Shown piece by piece: positions 35,790 to 43,852 of a stretch of 64,000 nt of DNA. How positions within the stretch are numbered: position 1 is the first letter of the stretch; each line of letters begins with the position of its first letter. The notes below the pieces were generated by a model that had not been told where the DNA came from, ran no database searches, and saw nothing but the letters and a program-made list of their open reading frames with translations. Source of the DNA: Glaciecola amylolytica (lineage in GTDB: Bacteria > Bacteroidota > Bacteroidia > Flavobacteriales_D > Crocinitomicaceae); assembly GCA_003856375.1 (NCBI GenBank), contig CP034120.1, positions 1,240,001 through 1,304,000 on the forward strand, read 5' to 3'. A program made the translations under genes and the position numbers.

Positions 35790-35815
35790 CAGCCCGGAAA
35801 TTCCGGGCTTTTTTG
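35790..35815 (+). terminator. Intrinsic terminator after VOC gene
   Basis: AGCCCGGAA and TTCCGGGCT form a near-perfect stem followed by TTTTTT. Confidence 0.9.
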
Positions 35816-35893
35816 TGAAATACAGTGATACCGGGCCTCTAAAGGTTTTTAACGGTTATGCAACGGATAAAATGATAAACTTTTTAAAACAGA

Positions 35894-35911
35894 CTGACAT
35901 AGGGCTGTCAG
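35894..35911. promoter_or_regulatory. Inverted repeat upstream of GyrI-like gene
   Basis: CTGACA-TAGGGC-TGTCAG lies 37 bases before the start codon and just before a TATTTTGT promoter-like element. It could be an operator. Confidence 0.4.
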
Positions 35912-35947
35912 TGGAGAGGTTTTATTTTGTGATCTAAACAAATCAAA

Positions 35948-36571
35948 ATGACAAAATTAGACTTGACGAAAGAGTACAAAGCGTATTATACTGCTAAAAG
36001 TAACCCTGAATTGCTGACGATTGAGAAAGCACAATTTCTATCCATCACGGGAAAAGGAGATCCGTCTGAAAAAGCCTACGCGGACAAGTTGCAAGCACTC
36101 TATGCCGTTGCTTACACGGTGAAATTTTTATGTAAAGCACTGGATAAGGATTTTGTTGTTGCAAAGCTGGAAGGACTGTGGAGTTTTGACGAACATAAAT
36201 ACAGTGGTGTGACCATGGACGAAGCACCTTTGAAAATACCCCGCAGCGAATGGGATTACAGAATGTTGATCCGGATGCCGGAATTCGTTACAAAAGAACA
36301 GATGGAACAAGCTGTTAAAACTGTAATCACGAAAAAGCAAATTCAATTGGCGACTGAAATTGAGTGGTATGAAATGGAAGAAGGAAAAGTAATCCAAATC
36401 CTTCATGTAGGATCATTTGATGATGAACCTGAAACGTTAAAGAAAATTCAAAAATTTTCACAGGAAAATAAGCTGAGTAAAAACGGACTTCACCACGAAA
36501 TTTATTTGTCAGACTTCAATAAAACCGCACCGGAAAAACTGAAAACCATTCTGAGAGAGCCAGTGAAGTAA
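35948..36571 (+). CDS. GyrI-like domain protein
   Basis: A 207-residue protein. The start TKLDLTKEYKAYYTAKSNPE with LTIEKAQFLSITGKGDPSEKAY fits the GyrI-like small-molecule-binding family in its single-domain form (about 200 residues), in which the second half (EWYEMEEGKVIQILHVGSFDDEPETLKKI) repeats the beta-alpha pattern. Members bind hydrophobic ligands or act on them (some are cyclopropanoid hydrolases). No DNA-binding domain is attached. An inverted repeat upstream suggests regulation by a dimeric factor. Confidence 0.8.
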   Translation: MTKLDLTKEYKAYYTAKSNPELLTIEKAQFLSITGKGDPSEKAYADKLQALYAVAYTVKFLCKALDKDFVVAKLEGLWSFDEHKYSGVTMDEAPLKIPRSEWDYRMLIRMPEFVTKEQMEQAVKTVITKKQIQLATEIEWYEMEEGKVIQILHVGSFDDEPETLKKIQKFSQENKLSKNGLHHEIYLSDFNKTAPEKLKTILREPVK

Positions 36572-36692
36572 ACTTCAGCTCTATGCAGGAAAACCAGTTT
36601 GAATCCGCTGATTTATTTTCATACCATGCATTATCGTAAATAGTTTACGTTCATCAGAAGTTTCTTTGTCCGGAAATTAAAACCTGAATTTG

Positions 36693-37370
36693 ATGAATAG
36701 TAAGCTAAAAGAGTTTGTAATTGAAAACTCATTTGAAAGATTTGTGTACAAAGGGATGAGCAGATTTATGTTGAATCTGTTTTTCATAATCATGACGACG
36801 AGTTTGTTCTTAACGATCGGATCCTTGATCGGAATTAGTTCTGATACTCCAAAGCATAGTTGGATTTTTACCTTAATTTCCGGTGTTTCTTTTATTATCA
36901 GTATGATGATTGTGTACCTGATAGGAAACAAAGCATCAAAAAAGGTTTTAAACTCGAAGATCCTTCAGGTGAGAAAGAGAAATAGAAATTATCGTTTGAA
37001 AGTAAAGCAGCTTATTAAGAAGGAATTTCTTCTGGAAGAAGGAGCGTTTAATAAAATGAAAATCGGAGAGGCAATTGAAATACTGGAATCGAACAAGGCT
37101 CAGATAAAATCCGAGTATTCAAAAATGGTGTTCGTTTTTGCAAGTATTACGGGAATCGTATGGTTTCAGTTTATAGAAACAATTTTCGAATGGTTCAGCT
37201 ATAAAAATGTTTCAGAAATCTTTTATGTGTTTTTATCCCTGCTTGGTTTTTGTATGATAATCTTACTGCTTTACTTTTATATCAGGTTTTTTGTGACTTC
37301 CTTTACAAGTATTGGAAAGATTGACAGCTTCGTTGGAATTCTTCAGGAAATAGAGTATGAAACGCGTTGA
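36693..37370 (+). CDS. Four-helix membrane protein, hypothetical
   Basis: A 225-residue protein with hydrophobic segments at about residues 25-47, 58-77, 146-165 and 177-200, and a basic, lysine-rich loop of about 65 residues between the pairs. The start at ATG 36693 is taken rather than the adjacent TTG at 36690. No family is recognised. Its stop lies just before the ATG of the Crp/Fnr regulator (18 bases), so the two may be co-transcribed. Confidence 0.65.
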   Translation: MNSKLKEFVIENSFERFVYKGMSRFMLNLFFIIMTTSLFLTIGSLIGISSDTPKHSWIFTLISGVSFIISMMIVYLIGNKASKKVLNSKILQVRKRNRNYRLKVKQLIKKEFLLEEGAFNKMKIGEAIEILESNKAQIKSEYSKMVFVFASITGIVWFQFIETIFEWFSYKNVSEIFYVFLSLLGFCMIILLLYFYIRFFVTSFTSIGKIDSFVGILQEIEYETR

Positions 37371-37387
37371 TCGGGCAATTTTTAGAA

Positions 37388-37960
37388 ATGACAGAACTTG
37401 AAATAAGTATCAAATCGTACTTTGGAGTAATGGATTCCAAAGACATGGAAACCATTGCTTCTTTGTTTAAACCGGAAACATTGAAAAAGGGAGATTACTT
37501 CCTCAAAACCGGAAAAAACTGTGACAAATTAAGCTTTGTACAAACGGGATTCCTGCGCATGTTTGTTGAAACAGAAAAGAAAGAGGTAACGCAATGGATT
37601 TCTACCAAAGGCTATTTTGTAACGGATCTGTCGGGGTATGTTTTTGGAGATCCTGCCCGCTGGACCATTCAGGCTTTGACAGATGTTGAAATGTATACTT
37701 TGAACAAAAGCGATTATCAACAAATGGAAACCCTCGTTTCGGATTGGTCAACCTTAGAAAAATTGTTCATTGTGCGGTGCTTTACCTTAATGGAAAACCG
37801 GATTTTCAGTCATCTTTCCATGACAGCCGAAGAACGCTATGCCTGGTTTTTTGAAAACAATAAGGAATTGTTCAATCAGGTTCCTTTGCAGTACATTGCT
37901 TCCATGCTTGGAATGACGCCGGAAACTTTCAGCAGAATCCGGAAAAAACAGTTATTCTGA
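37388..37960 (+). CDS. Crp/Fnr-family transcriptional regulator
   Basis: A 190-residue protein from the ATG at 37388. Residues 1-120 form the cyclic-nucleotide-binding-like beta barrel (FKPETLKKGDYFLKTGKNCDKLSFVQTGFLRMFV), and the C terminus holds the short winged helix with QYIASMLGMTPETFSRIRKK, the recognition helix typical of this Bacteroidota group. The Cys residues needed for an Fe-S cluster are absent and the cAMP-phosphate motif is not clear, so the ligand is unknown. It is followed by an SRPBCC gene that may be its target. Confidence 0.9.
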   Translation: MTELEISIKSYFGVMDSKDMETIASLFKPETLKKGDYFLKTGKNCDKLSFVQTGFLRMFVETEKKEVTQWISTKGYFVTDLSGYVFGDPARWTIQALTDVEMYTLNKSDYQQMETLVSDWSTLEKLFIVRCFTLMENRIFSHLSMTAEERYAWFFENNKELFNQVPLQYIASMLGMTPETFSRIRKKQLF

Positions 37961-38033
37961 ATTCTTGATTTTTGTCAAGCCGAAACTGATTCTTTCGGGA
38001 GATCTTTGTCTTATCAAACAAAAGATAAAGATC

Positions 38034-38480
38034 ATGACAAAAGAAATCAGAACCGAAATCACCATTCAAGCGACACCGGAAAAAGTATGGAATATCCTGA
38101 CGGACTTTAACGCTTACCCGGATTGGAATCCCTTTATTACTTCGATTACGGGAAGAGCAGAAAAGGGAAGTGCACTTACAGTGAAAATAAAACCAACAGA
38201 CGGAAAAGCAATGACCTTTAAGCCAACAGTATTGACTGCAGCGAAAAATCGGGAGTTGAGCTGGCTTGGAAAATTACTCTTTAAAGGACTTTTCGACGGA
38301 GAACACAAATTCGAACTGATCGATCATGGAAACGGAACGCTGACATTCGTTCAGAGTGAAAAATTCAAAGGCATTTTTGTGGGAATGTTTAATCCGGAGA
38401 AAACGAAGAGCGGATTCAACGAAATGAACCGGAAATTGAAAACATTGGCGGAAGAGAATCATAAAAAAGCAGTAATATAG
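38034..38480 (+). CDS. SRPBCC-family protein
   Basis: A 148-residue protein from the ATG at 38034 (MTKEIRTEITIQATPEKVWNIL), followed by DFNAYPDWNPFITSITG, the standard opening of the SRPBCC/polyketide-cyclase-like fold. The C-terminal helix (KTKSGFNEMNRKLKTLAE) completes the hydrophobic ligand cup. An upstream in-frame ATG at 37965 would add 23 residues not matching the family and is rejected. A carrier or modifier of a hydrophobic ligand is likely. Confidence 0.85.
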   Translation: MTKEIRTEITIQATPEKVWNILTDFNAYPDWNPFITSITGRAEKGSALTVKIKPTDGKAMTFKPTVLTAAKNRELSWLGKLLFKGLFDGEHKFELIDHGNGTLTFVQSEKFKGIFVGMFNPEKTKSGFNEMNRKLKTLAEENHKKAVI

Positions 38481-38500
38481 AACTTGTTTAAAGAACTCTC

Positions 38501-39118
38501 ATGCTCAAACAAACGTTCACACAGCTCGCGCTTTCCTATTCAGAAAATGAAATTCTGGTTGAAGAATTCTGGATCGAAATTGAAACCCATTATTCCGGAA
38601 AGGAGCGCTATTACCACAGCTTACGGCATTTGGAGCATTTGCTGGAACAGCTGACAACCATTAAATCTGAACTAAAAGACTGGAATACAATTTTATTTAC
38701 GCTCTTTTATCACGATGTGATTTACAATGCTCTGAAATCCGATAACGAGGAGAGAAGTGCTGAACTGGCGGAAAAACGGATGAAACAATTAGGCATTCCG
38801 CTTGAATTGATTGAAAGGTGCAAAGAGCAGATTTTAGCAACGAAGTCGCACGTGAAATCAGAGAATGACGACACCAATTACTTCACGGATGCAGATCTTT
38901 CTGTTTTAGGCCAGAATTGGGAAATCTATTCCGCTTACTTCAAAAATGTGCGTCAGGAATATGCCATTTATCCGGATTTGGTTTACAATCCGGGACGTAA
39001 GAACGTATTGTTGAATTTTCTTGCAATGGATCGGATCTTCAAAACCGATTACTTCTTTGAAAAGTATGAGAAGCCGGCACGTGAAAATCTGAGAAAGGAA
39101 GCGGAACTGCTTGCTTAG
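38501..39118 (+). CDS. HD-superfamily metal-dependent hydrolase
   Basis: A 205-residue protein. YYHSLRHLEHLLEQL (residues 37-51) and LFTLFYHDVIYN (65-76) supply the His and the HD pair at 71-72, and a later Asp in NYFTDADLSVLG fits the H...HD...D pattern. This matches the 'predicted metal-dependent HD superfamily phosphohydrolase' group. The natural substrate is unknown. It begins 20 bases after the SRPBCC stop and may share its transcript. Confidence 0.85.
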   Translation: MLKQTFTQLALSYSENEILVEEFWIEIETHYSGKERYYHSLRHLEHLLEQLTTIKSELKDWNTILFTLFYHDVIYNALKSDNEERSAELAEKRMKQLGIPLELIERCKEQILATKSHVKSENDDTNYFTDADLSVLGQNWEIYSAYFKNVRQEYAIYPDLVYNPGRKNVLLNFLAMDRIFKTDYFFEKYEKPARENLRKEAELLA

Positions 39119-39241
39119 CAGACTCGTTACCTGAATTGCCGGGAACATAATAAAAACATGACTTGTCCGAGAATTTAGTTGATGATTTCTCATAATGGTG
39201 TCTAAACACGAATCATTTACATCAAAACAGGATGTAAAACC

Positions 39242-39331
39242 CCACAGATGCACAGATAAATGCTCGCCTACCGGACTCGCTAGTTGGATTGTGGCGACTG
39301 GTAAGCGCCACCAATATCTGCGCATCTGTGG
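39242..39331. repeat. Palindromic intergenic repeat (two head-to-head units)
   Basis: CCACAGATGCACAGAT (39242-39257) and ATCTGCGCATCTGTGG (39316-39331) are inverted with one mismatch. The left arm in reverse complement also matches 51170-51211 over about 40 bases, with the shared blocks GCGAGT-CGGTAG, CATTTA and TGTGCATTTG/TGTGCATCTG. The unit is a dispersed intergenic element. The 450-base gap it lies in has no convincing gene. Confidence 0.65.
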
Positions 39332-39373
39332 AAAAAATCACCAGAATTCTTGTACAAAACCTAAAAACAAAAA

Positions 39374-39405
39374 ACGAGAGCATACTCGCAATGATATACT
39401 CTCGT
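39374..39405 (+). terminator. Hairpin in the gap after the HD gene
   Basis: ACGAGAG (39374-39380) pairs with CTCTCGT (39399-39405); inner ATA/TAT extends the stem. The T tail is weak. Confidence 0.4.
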
Positions 39406-39515
39406 TCTGTTAATTATATTCTTTTGATGGTTGGGTTTTAGATTTTTGATAATAACTAATAACTTATTTGCATAAACGAAGAAACAATCAAATAGGTTGG
39501 CAATTCATTAAAAAA

Positions 39516-39549
39516 GAAAATCGAGTGAATTTCCGAATTCACTCGATTT
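39516..39549 (-). terminator. Terminator of membrane protein copy A
   Basis: AAATCGAGTGAATT and AATTCACTCGATTT form a perfect stem with a 4-base loop; on the minus strand it is followed by T residues. It closes the gene ending at 39572 and is related in sequence to the hairpin at 40164-40198. Confidence 0.85.
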
Positions 39550-39571
39550 CCCGATTTTTTCTTGAAAGCGT

Positions 39572-40042
39572 TTACTTTTTCGACGTCTCGGAAGAAGCAA
39601 TCTTGCTTTTCGGACTTTCATTCCAGTACTGCATAATAATAAATGATACGGCCACTGCACAGCCGATCCCCTCGGTGAATAGTGTTAATGCAGCTTGACC
39701 TAGTGTAATGTGGTTGTTCCACAATATTCCGCCTTCAAATTTGCTGATAAAATCAGGTTGAATGAACATGGCATAAATCACAAAGCCTAATAAGGATAAA
39801 ACGACCGTTACCACATTGGCCAGGATCAGAGAAACCCAGGCATTCAGGTAATCGCTATCTAAATTGTTTTTGTGGTTCTTTCGCGCCAGCTTATTGGTAA
39901 AATAAATAATGATTACGACGTTTAAAAATCGTAGAAAAGTTACATGTTCCAATGAAAACAGTTTCGTCAGTAAGAATAAGATTACAATACCGGTGAAACT
40001 ATAAAGCCCATAGCGTATGGATTGAGATCGATTGTTGTTCAT
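39572..40042 (-). CDS. DUF4199-like membrane protein, copy A
   Basis: A 156-residue protein from the ATG at 40042 (MNNNRSQSIRYGLYSF). Four hydrophobic segments lie at about 14-30, 35-50, 70-92 and 120-145, with VTFLRFLNVVIIIYFTN as a distinctive second helix. It is a close paralog of the neighbouring copy B: the same helices and the stretch YAMFIQPDFI and WNNHITLGQAA appear in both. The layout resembles DUF4199 membrane proteins of Bacteroidota; the match is from memory. The longer open frame starting at 40129 lacks a paralog counterpart upstream and is rejected. Confidence 0.75.
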   Translation of the reverse strand: MNNNRSQSIRYGLYSFTGIVILFLLTKLFSLEHVTFLRFLNVVIIIYFTNKLARKNHKNNLDSDYLNAWVSLILANVVTVVLSLLGFVIYAMFIQPDFISKFEGGILWNNHITLGQAALTLFTEGIGCAVAVSFIIMQYWNESPKSKIASSETSKK

Positions 40043-40163
40043 AGTAATATAATTTTGAATGCACTCAAAAATTACAACAAAATGGATTTGCATCCAAATG
40101 TTTTTTGCGCATAATTCATTTATTATCACATGAATAAGCCTGAGAATAAAAAGATACAGAAAG

Positions 40164-40198
40164 AAAATCGAGTGAATTACCTGAATCCGCTCGATTTT
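40164..40198 (-). terminator. Terminator of membrane protein copy B
   Basis: AAAATCGAGTGAATT and GAATCCGCTCGATTTT form a stem with two G-T type differences, 16 bases downstream of the gene ending at 40214. It shares the AAAATCGAGTGAATT arm with the copy A terminator. Confidence 0.8.
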
Positions 40199-40213
40199 CC
40201 GATTTGTATGGGG

Positions 40214-40684
40214 TTATTTTTTTTCCGGCTCAACCGGAACACATTTGTTATCAGGAGATCTTTCATTCCAGTACATCACTACAATAAATGATGCTGCCAA
40301 TGCAGAGCCCATTCCTTCAAAGAACAATACGGCTGCTGCCTGGCCTAACGTTACATGGTTATTCCAAAAGATTCCTCCATCAAAATAATCGATAAAATCA
40401 GGTTGAATGAACATGGCATAAACCACAAAACTGAATACAGATAACACAACTGTTATTACATTGGCCAGAATCAGAGAGCCAAATGCCTTTAAAAAGTTAT
40501 CATCCGAATCAAGCTGACGGTTCTTTTTAGCCAGTCTGTTTGTAAAATAAAATACTATAAATACGTTCAAAAAACGCAAATAGCCCACATTCTCCAAAGA
40601 GAATAATTTCATGATTAGAAATAATGCTGCGATACAGGCAAAACTATAAAGTCCATAACGGACATGTTGATATTTAGTGTTCAT
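40214..40684 (-). CDS. DUF4199-like membrane protein, copy B
   Basis: A 156-residue protein from the ATG at 40684 (MNTKYQHVRYGLYSF), the same length as copy A and with the same four-helix pattern: VGYLRFLNVFIVFYFTN, SLILANVITVVLSVFSFVVYAMFIQPDFI, and WNNHVTLGQAAAVLF are nearly identical in both. It ends in a different tail (PDNKCVPVEPEKK). The pair arose by tandem duplication that included the terminator. Function is unknown. Confidence 0.75.
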   Translation of the reverse strand: MNTKYQHVRYGLYSFACIAALFLIMKLFSLENVGYLRFLNVFIVFYFTNRLAKKNRQLDSDDNFLKAFGSLILANVITVVLSVFSFVVYAMFIQPDFIDYFDGGIFWNNHVTLGQAAAVLFFEGMGSALAASFIVVMYWNERSPDNKCVPVEPEKK

Positions 40685-40842
40685 GGCTTTACTATTTTGA
40701 ATGAACTTAGAATTTACGATAAAATACCGTGAAATCCACGTATTTAACATTTTAAAACAGATGTGTTTCGTGAACGATTTCCAATTGAAGGTGTAATAGC
40801 AAATAAAGATTTTCTTACATTAGTGAACTTAATTCTTTACCT

Positions 40843-42006
40843 ATGAAACATGTTGGTTACATCTTCGCTCTTGCTGCATTCGTTGCTTCATGTGGAAATC
40901 CGGCAGCCCCAAATTCAGAAAATCCTGTTGGCGGAACGGTGAATGAAACTCCTTCCGAACCGCTTCAATTAAGTAAAGCTGATTTGTTTGACGGAGAAAA
41001 TGTCCGTTTATTCCTGTTTCAGAATCAGAAAGTCAATCAGGAGTCGACTCAGGAATTCTTAAAAGCGTTGGATGAATTCAAGAATAAGAAAAATCTGAAA
41101 GCTGCGGCAGAAGGTTTTCTGACTTCGATCATTACTTATCCGAGCTCGAAAGCATACTACGAGTTGGGAAATGTTTACATGGAACAGAAAAACTACAAGC
41201 AGGCGCTGGATGCATATTCATTGGCAGAAAAATTAGGATACGAACCCTTTTCAAAAGTGCTGTTCAATGTGGCTTGTGCCCATTCTCAATTGAAAAACTA
41301 CCCGTTGAGTGCGGATTATCTGCAATATGCGATTCAATCCGGGTATTCAAACATCGATAATATCGAAAAGGATGCTGATTTGAAGAACCTGCGGGAAGAA
41401 GAACCTTATTTGTACAAAAGAAAGATGGATCAGGCATTGAGCGGAATGTCCGATATTGAAAACCTGCATTGGCTTCAGTTCAAACGCAATTTTGTTCAGG
41501 CAGCTTTTCCTATCAATATGAATGCAGATCAGGGAAAAGTGGTTTTGGACGAGAAAAACCGAATTTCATATGATTTTGAGCGTTTTGTTTCCGAAATGCG
41601 CGATGAACGATTTTCCCGCGAGGTCAGCAAAGGCTTTTTCAATTTTGTGCAGGTTACCGAAACCAATAATTTTGTGGCTCTGATTTATGTGGTAAAAGAT
41701 GAATTCAACGGAGATATGTCACCTTTGACTTACCGTTTGGTGACCTTTACCAAAACCGGAAAAATCATCGATAAAATGGAAATTGCCGGAAGAGAAGACT
41801 ATTCGGAAGAGTTGAAAATGTGTACCATCAATAAGGATTTGACATTTACAGTAACGAATTACGAAACGACTTTCCAGAAAAATCCGGAGGAAGAAGGGTA
41901 TTACGATAATCCGATTGTTTCCAAAAAGAAAGTTTCCGCTGAGAAATACCGCATTGACACATCCGGAAAAATTCAGTTTGTTACCAATATCAATATCGCG
42001 GCTTAA
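40843..42006 (+). CDS. TPR-containing lipoprotein
   Basis: A 387-residue protein with a lipoprotein signal (FVASC, Cys17). Residues about 75-185 are helical with TPR-like repeats: AAEGFLTSIITYPSSKAYYELGNVYMEQKNYKQALDAY is one clear unit, then PLSADYLQYAIQSGY. The C-terminal 190 residues form a beta-rich domain (GKVVLDEKNRISYDFERF, KFTKTGKIIDKMEIAG-like). The two parts suggest a scaffold in the periplasm. Its stop overlaps the convergent DUF2306 gene by four bases. Confidence 0.75.
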   Translation: MKHVGYIFALAAFVASCGNPAAPNSENPVGGTVNETPSEPLQLSKADLFDGENVRLFLFQNQKVNQESTQEFLKALDEFKNKKNLKAAAEGFLTSIITYPSSKAYYELGNVYMEQKNYKQALDAYSLAEKLGYEPFSKVLFNVACAHSQLKNYPLSADYLQYAIQSGYSNIDNIEKDADLKNLREEEPYLYKRKMDQALSGMSDIENLHWLQFKRNFVQAAFPINMNADQGKVVLDEKNRISYDFERFVSEMRDERFSREVSKGFFNFVQVTETNNFVALIYVVKDEFNGDMSPLTYRLVTFTKTGKIIDKMEIAGREDYSEELKMCTINKDLTFTVTNYETTFQKNPEEEGYYDNPIVSKKKVSAEKYRIDTSGKIQFVTNINIAA

Positions 42007-42644
42007 CGAGCGGAAATAATTCGTTGAACAAGGCCTCGTCTGATCAGAATTTCTGCAATAATCAGATTCGGAATCCAGCTCATCCAGGAAAGAAGGATGT
42101 ACAGATCCACCGGATCCATCCTGAAATGAAAGAAGTCAAAGGCATAGGAATACAACCGGAGCGAAACGGCTGAAAGCGTTAAGGCATAACTCCGCAGCAT
42201 CCATTTCCCGTGTGTGACATAATTCTTTTGCCTTACGAAGTAATAAGCCAGAAAAGTCGTTCCCAACCATAAAATACTCAGGATCACAAAACTGGCTTGT
42301 GCCGGATATCCTCCGTTGGCATAAAAAGACATGACCAGTGCCGAAGGACCCGAAATGAGCAAAGTGGTCACGAGGTAAATGAATCCGGAAATCCGGTGAA
42401 TTCTGGTATATTTCGCCAGAATGACCTTGCTGAATTGAAACAAACCACTGGTGATGACCAGAATACTGGTGAAAACATGAATGTAAAAACTAAATCTCCA
42501 GTGTTTGATGTGATAAATGAGCTGCTTGGTTTTCAAAAAATCAACTCCTCTGCGCATTTCCAGATATGGAACTGAGAGTAAAAGCAACAAATAAGAGGCA
42601 TACAGAATTCCAATAACAAAAAGATACCAGGCTGCTTTTTTCAT
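42003..42644 (-). CDS. DUF2306 membrane protein
   Basis: A 213-residue protein with about seven hydrophobic segments. The core has WRFSFYIHVFTSILVITSGLFQF, HRISGFIYLVTTLLISGPSALVMSFYANGG, THGKWMLRSYALTLSAVSLRLY, the conserved His, Arg and GG residues of the DUF2306 family. The family is predicted to be integral-membrane, possibly haem-associated because of its conserved histidines, with no confirmed activity. It faces the TPR lipoprotein gene, overlapping it by four bases. Confidence 0.75.
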   Translation of the reverse strand: MKKAAWYLFVIGILYASYLLLLLSVPYLEMRRGVDFLKTKQLIYHIKHWRFSFYIHVFTSILVITSGLFQFSKVILAKYTRIHRISGFIYLVTTLLISGPSALVMSFYANGGYPAQASFVILSILWLGTTFLAYYFVRQKNYVTHGKWMLRSYALTLSAVSLRLYSYAFDFFHFRMDPVDLYILLSWMSWIPNLIIAEILIRRGLVQRIISAR

Positions 42645-42659
42645 GCGTGTAAAACGGGT

Positions 42660-43457
42660 TTAATAGTATTGTAAGTCAATACTCAAACCATCCGGACCTT
42701 GAAAACCAGGAACTTCATCTTTGGGCTGCAAGAGTTTGAATTTCATGCTTCGCTCCTTGAATTTCGTGTTTTTAGCCCATTCGATAACCAGCGTTTTGTC
42801 ATCTTCAAACCTCCAGGAAGCTTTGATCGTTTCCAATTGTTCGTGTTTTTGCTCGTCCGGATAATAAGTGAACGTTGCCAGGCCATTTTCCTCAAACTGA
42901 ATATTTCCGTTATCAAGAGTTGAATAAGAAAACGTTTCAAGGAAATTGCTTTGTGTAAGCGGCCCGCCGTCGTAGAAACTCTTTCCATCCAAAGCTTCTG
43001 TTTCCTGCTTTTTCAACTTGAATTTCTTTGCTTTAATAGAAGGATCTTTTGCCGTCCAGGTACCGGTAACACTGAAATCTTTCTTCGAAATATTGAGAAC
43101 GAACACACCGTCGTACGGATTATCTCCCGGCTCACTCAAAGTCAGTTCAAAACCGTCTTTTTTCTGTACCAGATCTCCGTTGATATTTCGCTGCAATCCT
43201 TTGTGAATGTTATAACCGATGGCTTTTTTATCATTCACGTATGTGAGAAATATATTGATAAACCCATCTCCGAAATCGCCCGAGTAAAGCCCGCGAAGCG
43301 TATCGAAATCATATCCGGGAAACCATTCTTCGGTTTTGGTGGAATCACCGGGTGATTTTTCAGTCGCCGTAATTTGCTTTGGCTCCGGATCAGATGAACA
43401 GGAAGCAAGAAGCAGTAAAACCGGGATTCCTATAGTGAACAAGATGTGTTTTTTCAT
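42660..43457 (-). CDS. Hypothetical lipoprotein, 265 aa
   Basis: A 265-residue protein with a lipoprotein signal (LLLLASC, Cys20) and an acidic linker up to about residue 45. The mature domain is beta-rich: LRGLYSGDFGDGFINIFLTYVNDKKAIGYN, GTWTAKDPSIKAKKFKLKKQE and a C-terminal DDKTLVIEWAKN. No family is recognised. It is upstream of the DUF2306 gene (15-base gap) on the same strand and may share its transcript. Confidence 0.7.
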   Translation of the reverse strand: MKKHILFTIGIPVLLLLASCSSDPEPKQITATEKSPGDSTKTEEWFPGYDFDTLRGLYSGDFGDGFINIFLTYVNDKKAIGYNIHKGLQRNINGDLVQKKDGFELTLSEPGDNPYDGVFVLNISKKDFSVTGTWTAKDPSIKAKKFKLKKQETEALDGKSFYDGGPLTQSNFLETFSYSTLDNGNIQFEENGLATFTYYPDEQKHEQLETIKASWRFEDDKTLVIEWAKNTKFKERSMKFKLLQPKDEVPGFQGPDGLSIDLQYY

Positions 43458-43599
43458 AAGTCGATAGTTTCGTCAGATAAAAATAGTTTTTTTGAATGAG
43501 ATTGAAGGATGGAAAACAAAATGAATCCGCGTTTGAAATTTGCTGATGGTGTGATTTACTTAAAGTTACAGGTAAGCGTTTTAGAATAGAGAAAAATAC

Positions 43600-43607
43600 T
43601 ATTTTTG
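43600..43607 (+). promoter_or_regulatory. -7 element of the dlt operon
   Basis: TATTTTTG matches TAnnTTTG exactly, 23 bases before the dltC start codon. The -33 element is not clear. Confidence 0.6.
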
Positions 43608-43630
43608 CCTGCATCATTTAAGGAATCACC

Positions 43631-43852
43631 ATGGAACAAATCATTATCGATAAAATTGAGGAAATTGCTTTTTCGAGAGTAAAACCGACTGATTCCCTTT
43701 GGCAGGAAAAAGTTTTGGATTCAATTACCATTGTTGAATTGGTTGTGGAACTGGAAGCTGAATTCGGAATTAAGATTCCATTCAATGAAATCGTTGAAGA
43801 TCATTTCGAAACGGTTGAACGCATTGTAACTTACTTGAATACCAAAAAATGA
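43631..43852 (+). CDS. dltC: D-alanine carrier protein DltC
   Basis: A 73-residue acyl-carrier-type protein. KVLDSITIVELVVELE carries the phosphopantetheine attachment Ser31 in the D-S-I context, and the helix III region IKIPFNEIVEDHFETVERIVTYL fits DltC. DltA loads D-alanine onto its pantetheine thiol and DltB takes it from there. The gene is first in the dlt operon and its TGA overlaps the ATG of dltD by four bases. Other small carrier proteins look alike, so the identity rests mainly on the operon. Confidence 0.85.
   Translation: MEQIIIDKIEEIAFSRVKPTDSLWQEKVLDSITIVELVVELEAEFGIKIPFNEIVEDHFETVERIVTYLNTKK

Noticed and set aside
39195-39413. 72-codon plus-strand frame
   Set aside because: It lies wholly on the palindromic intergenic repeat and a hairpin.
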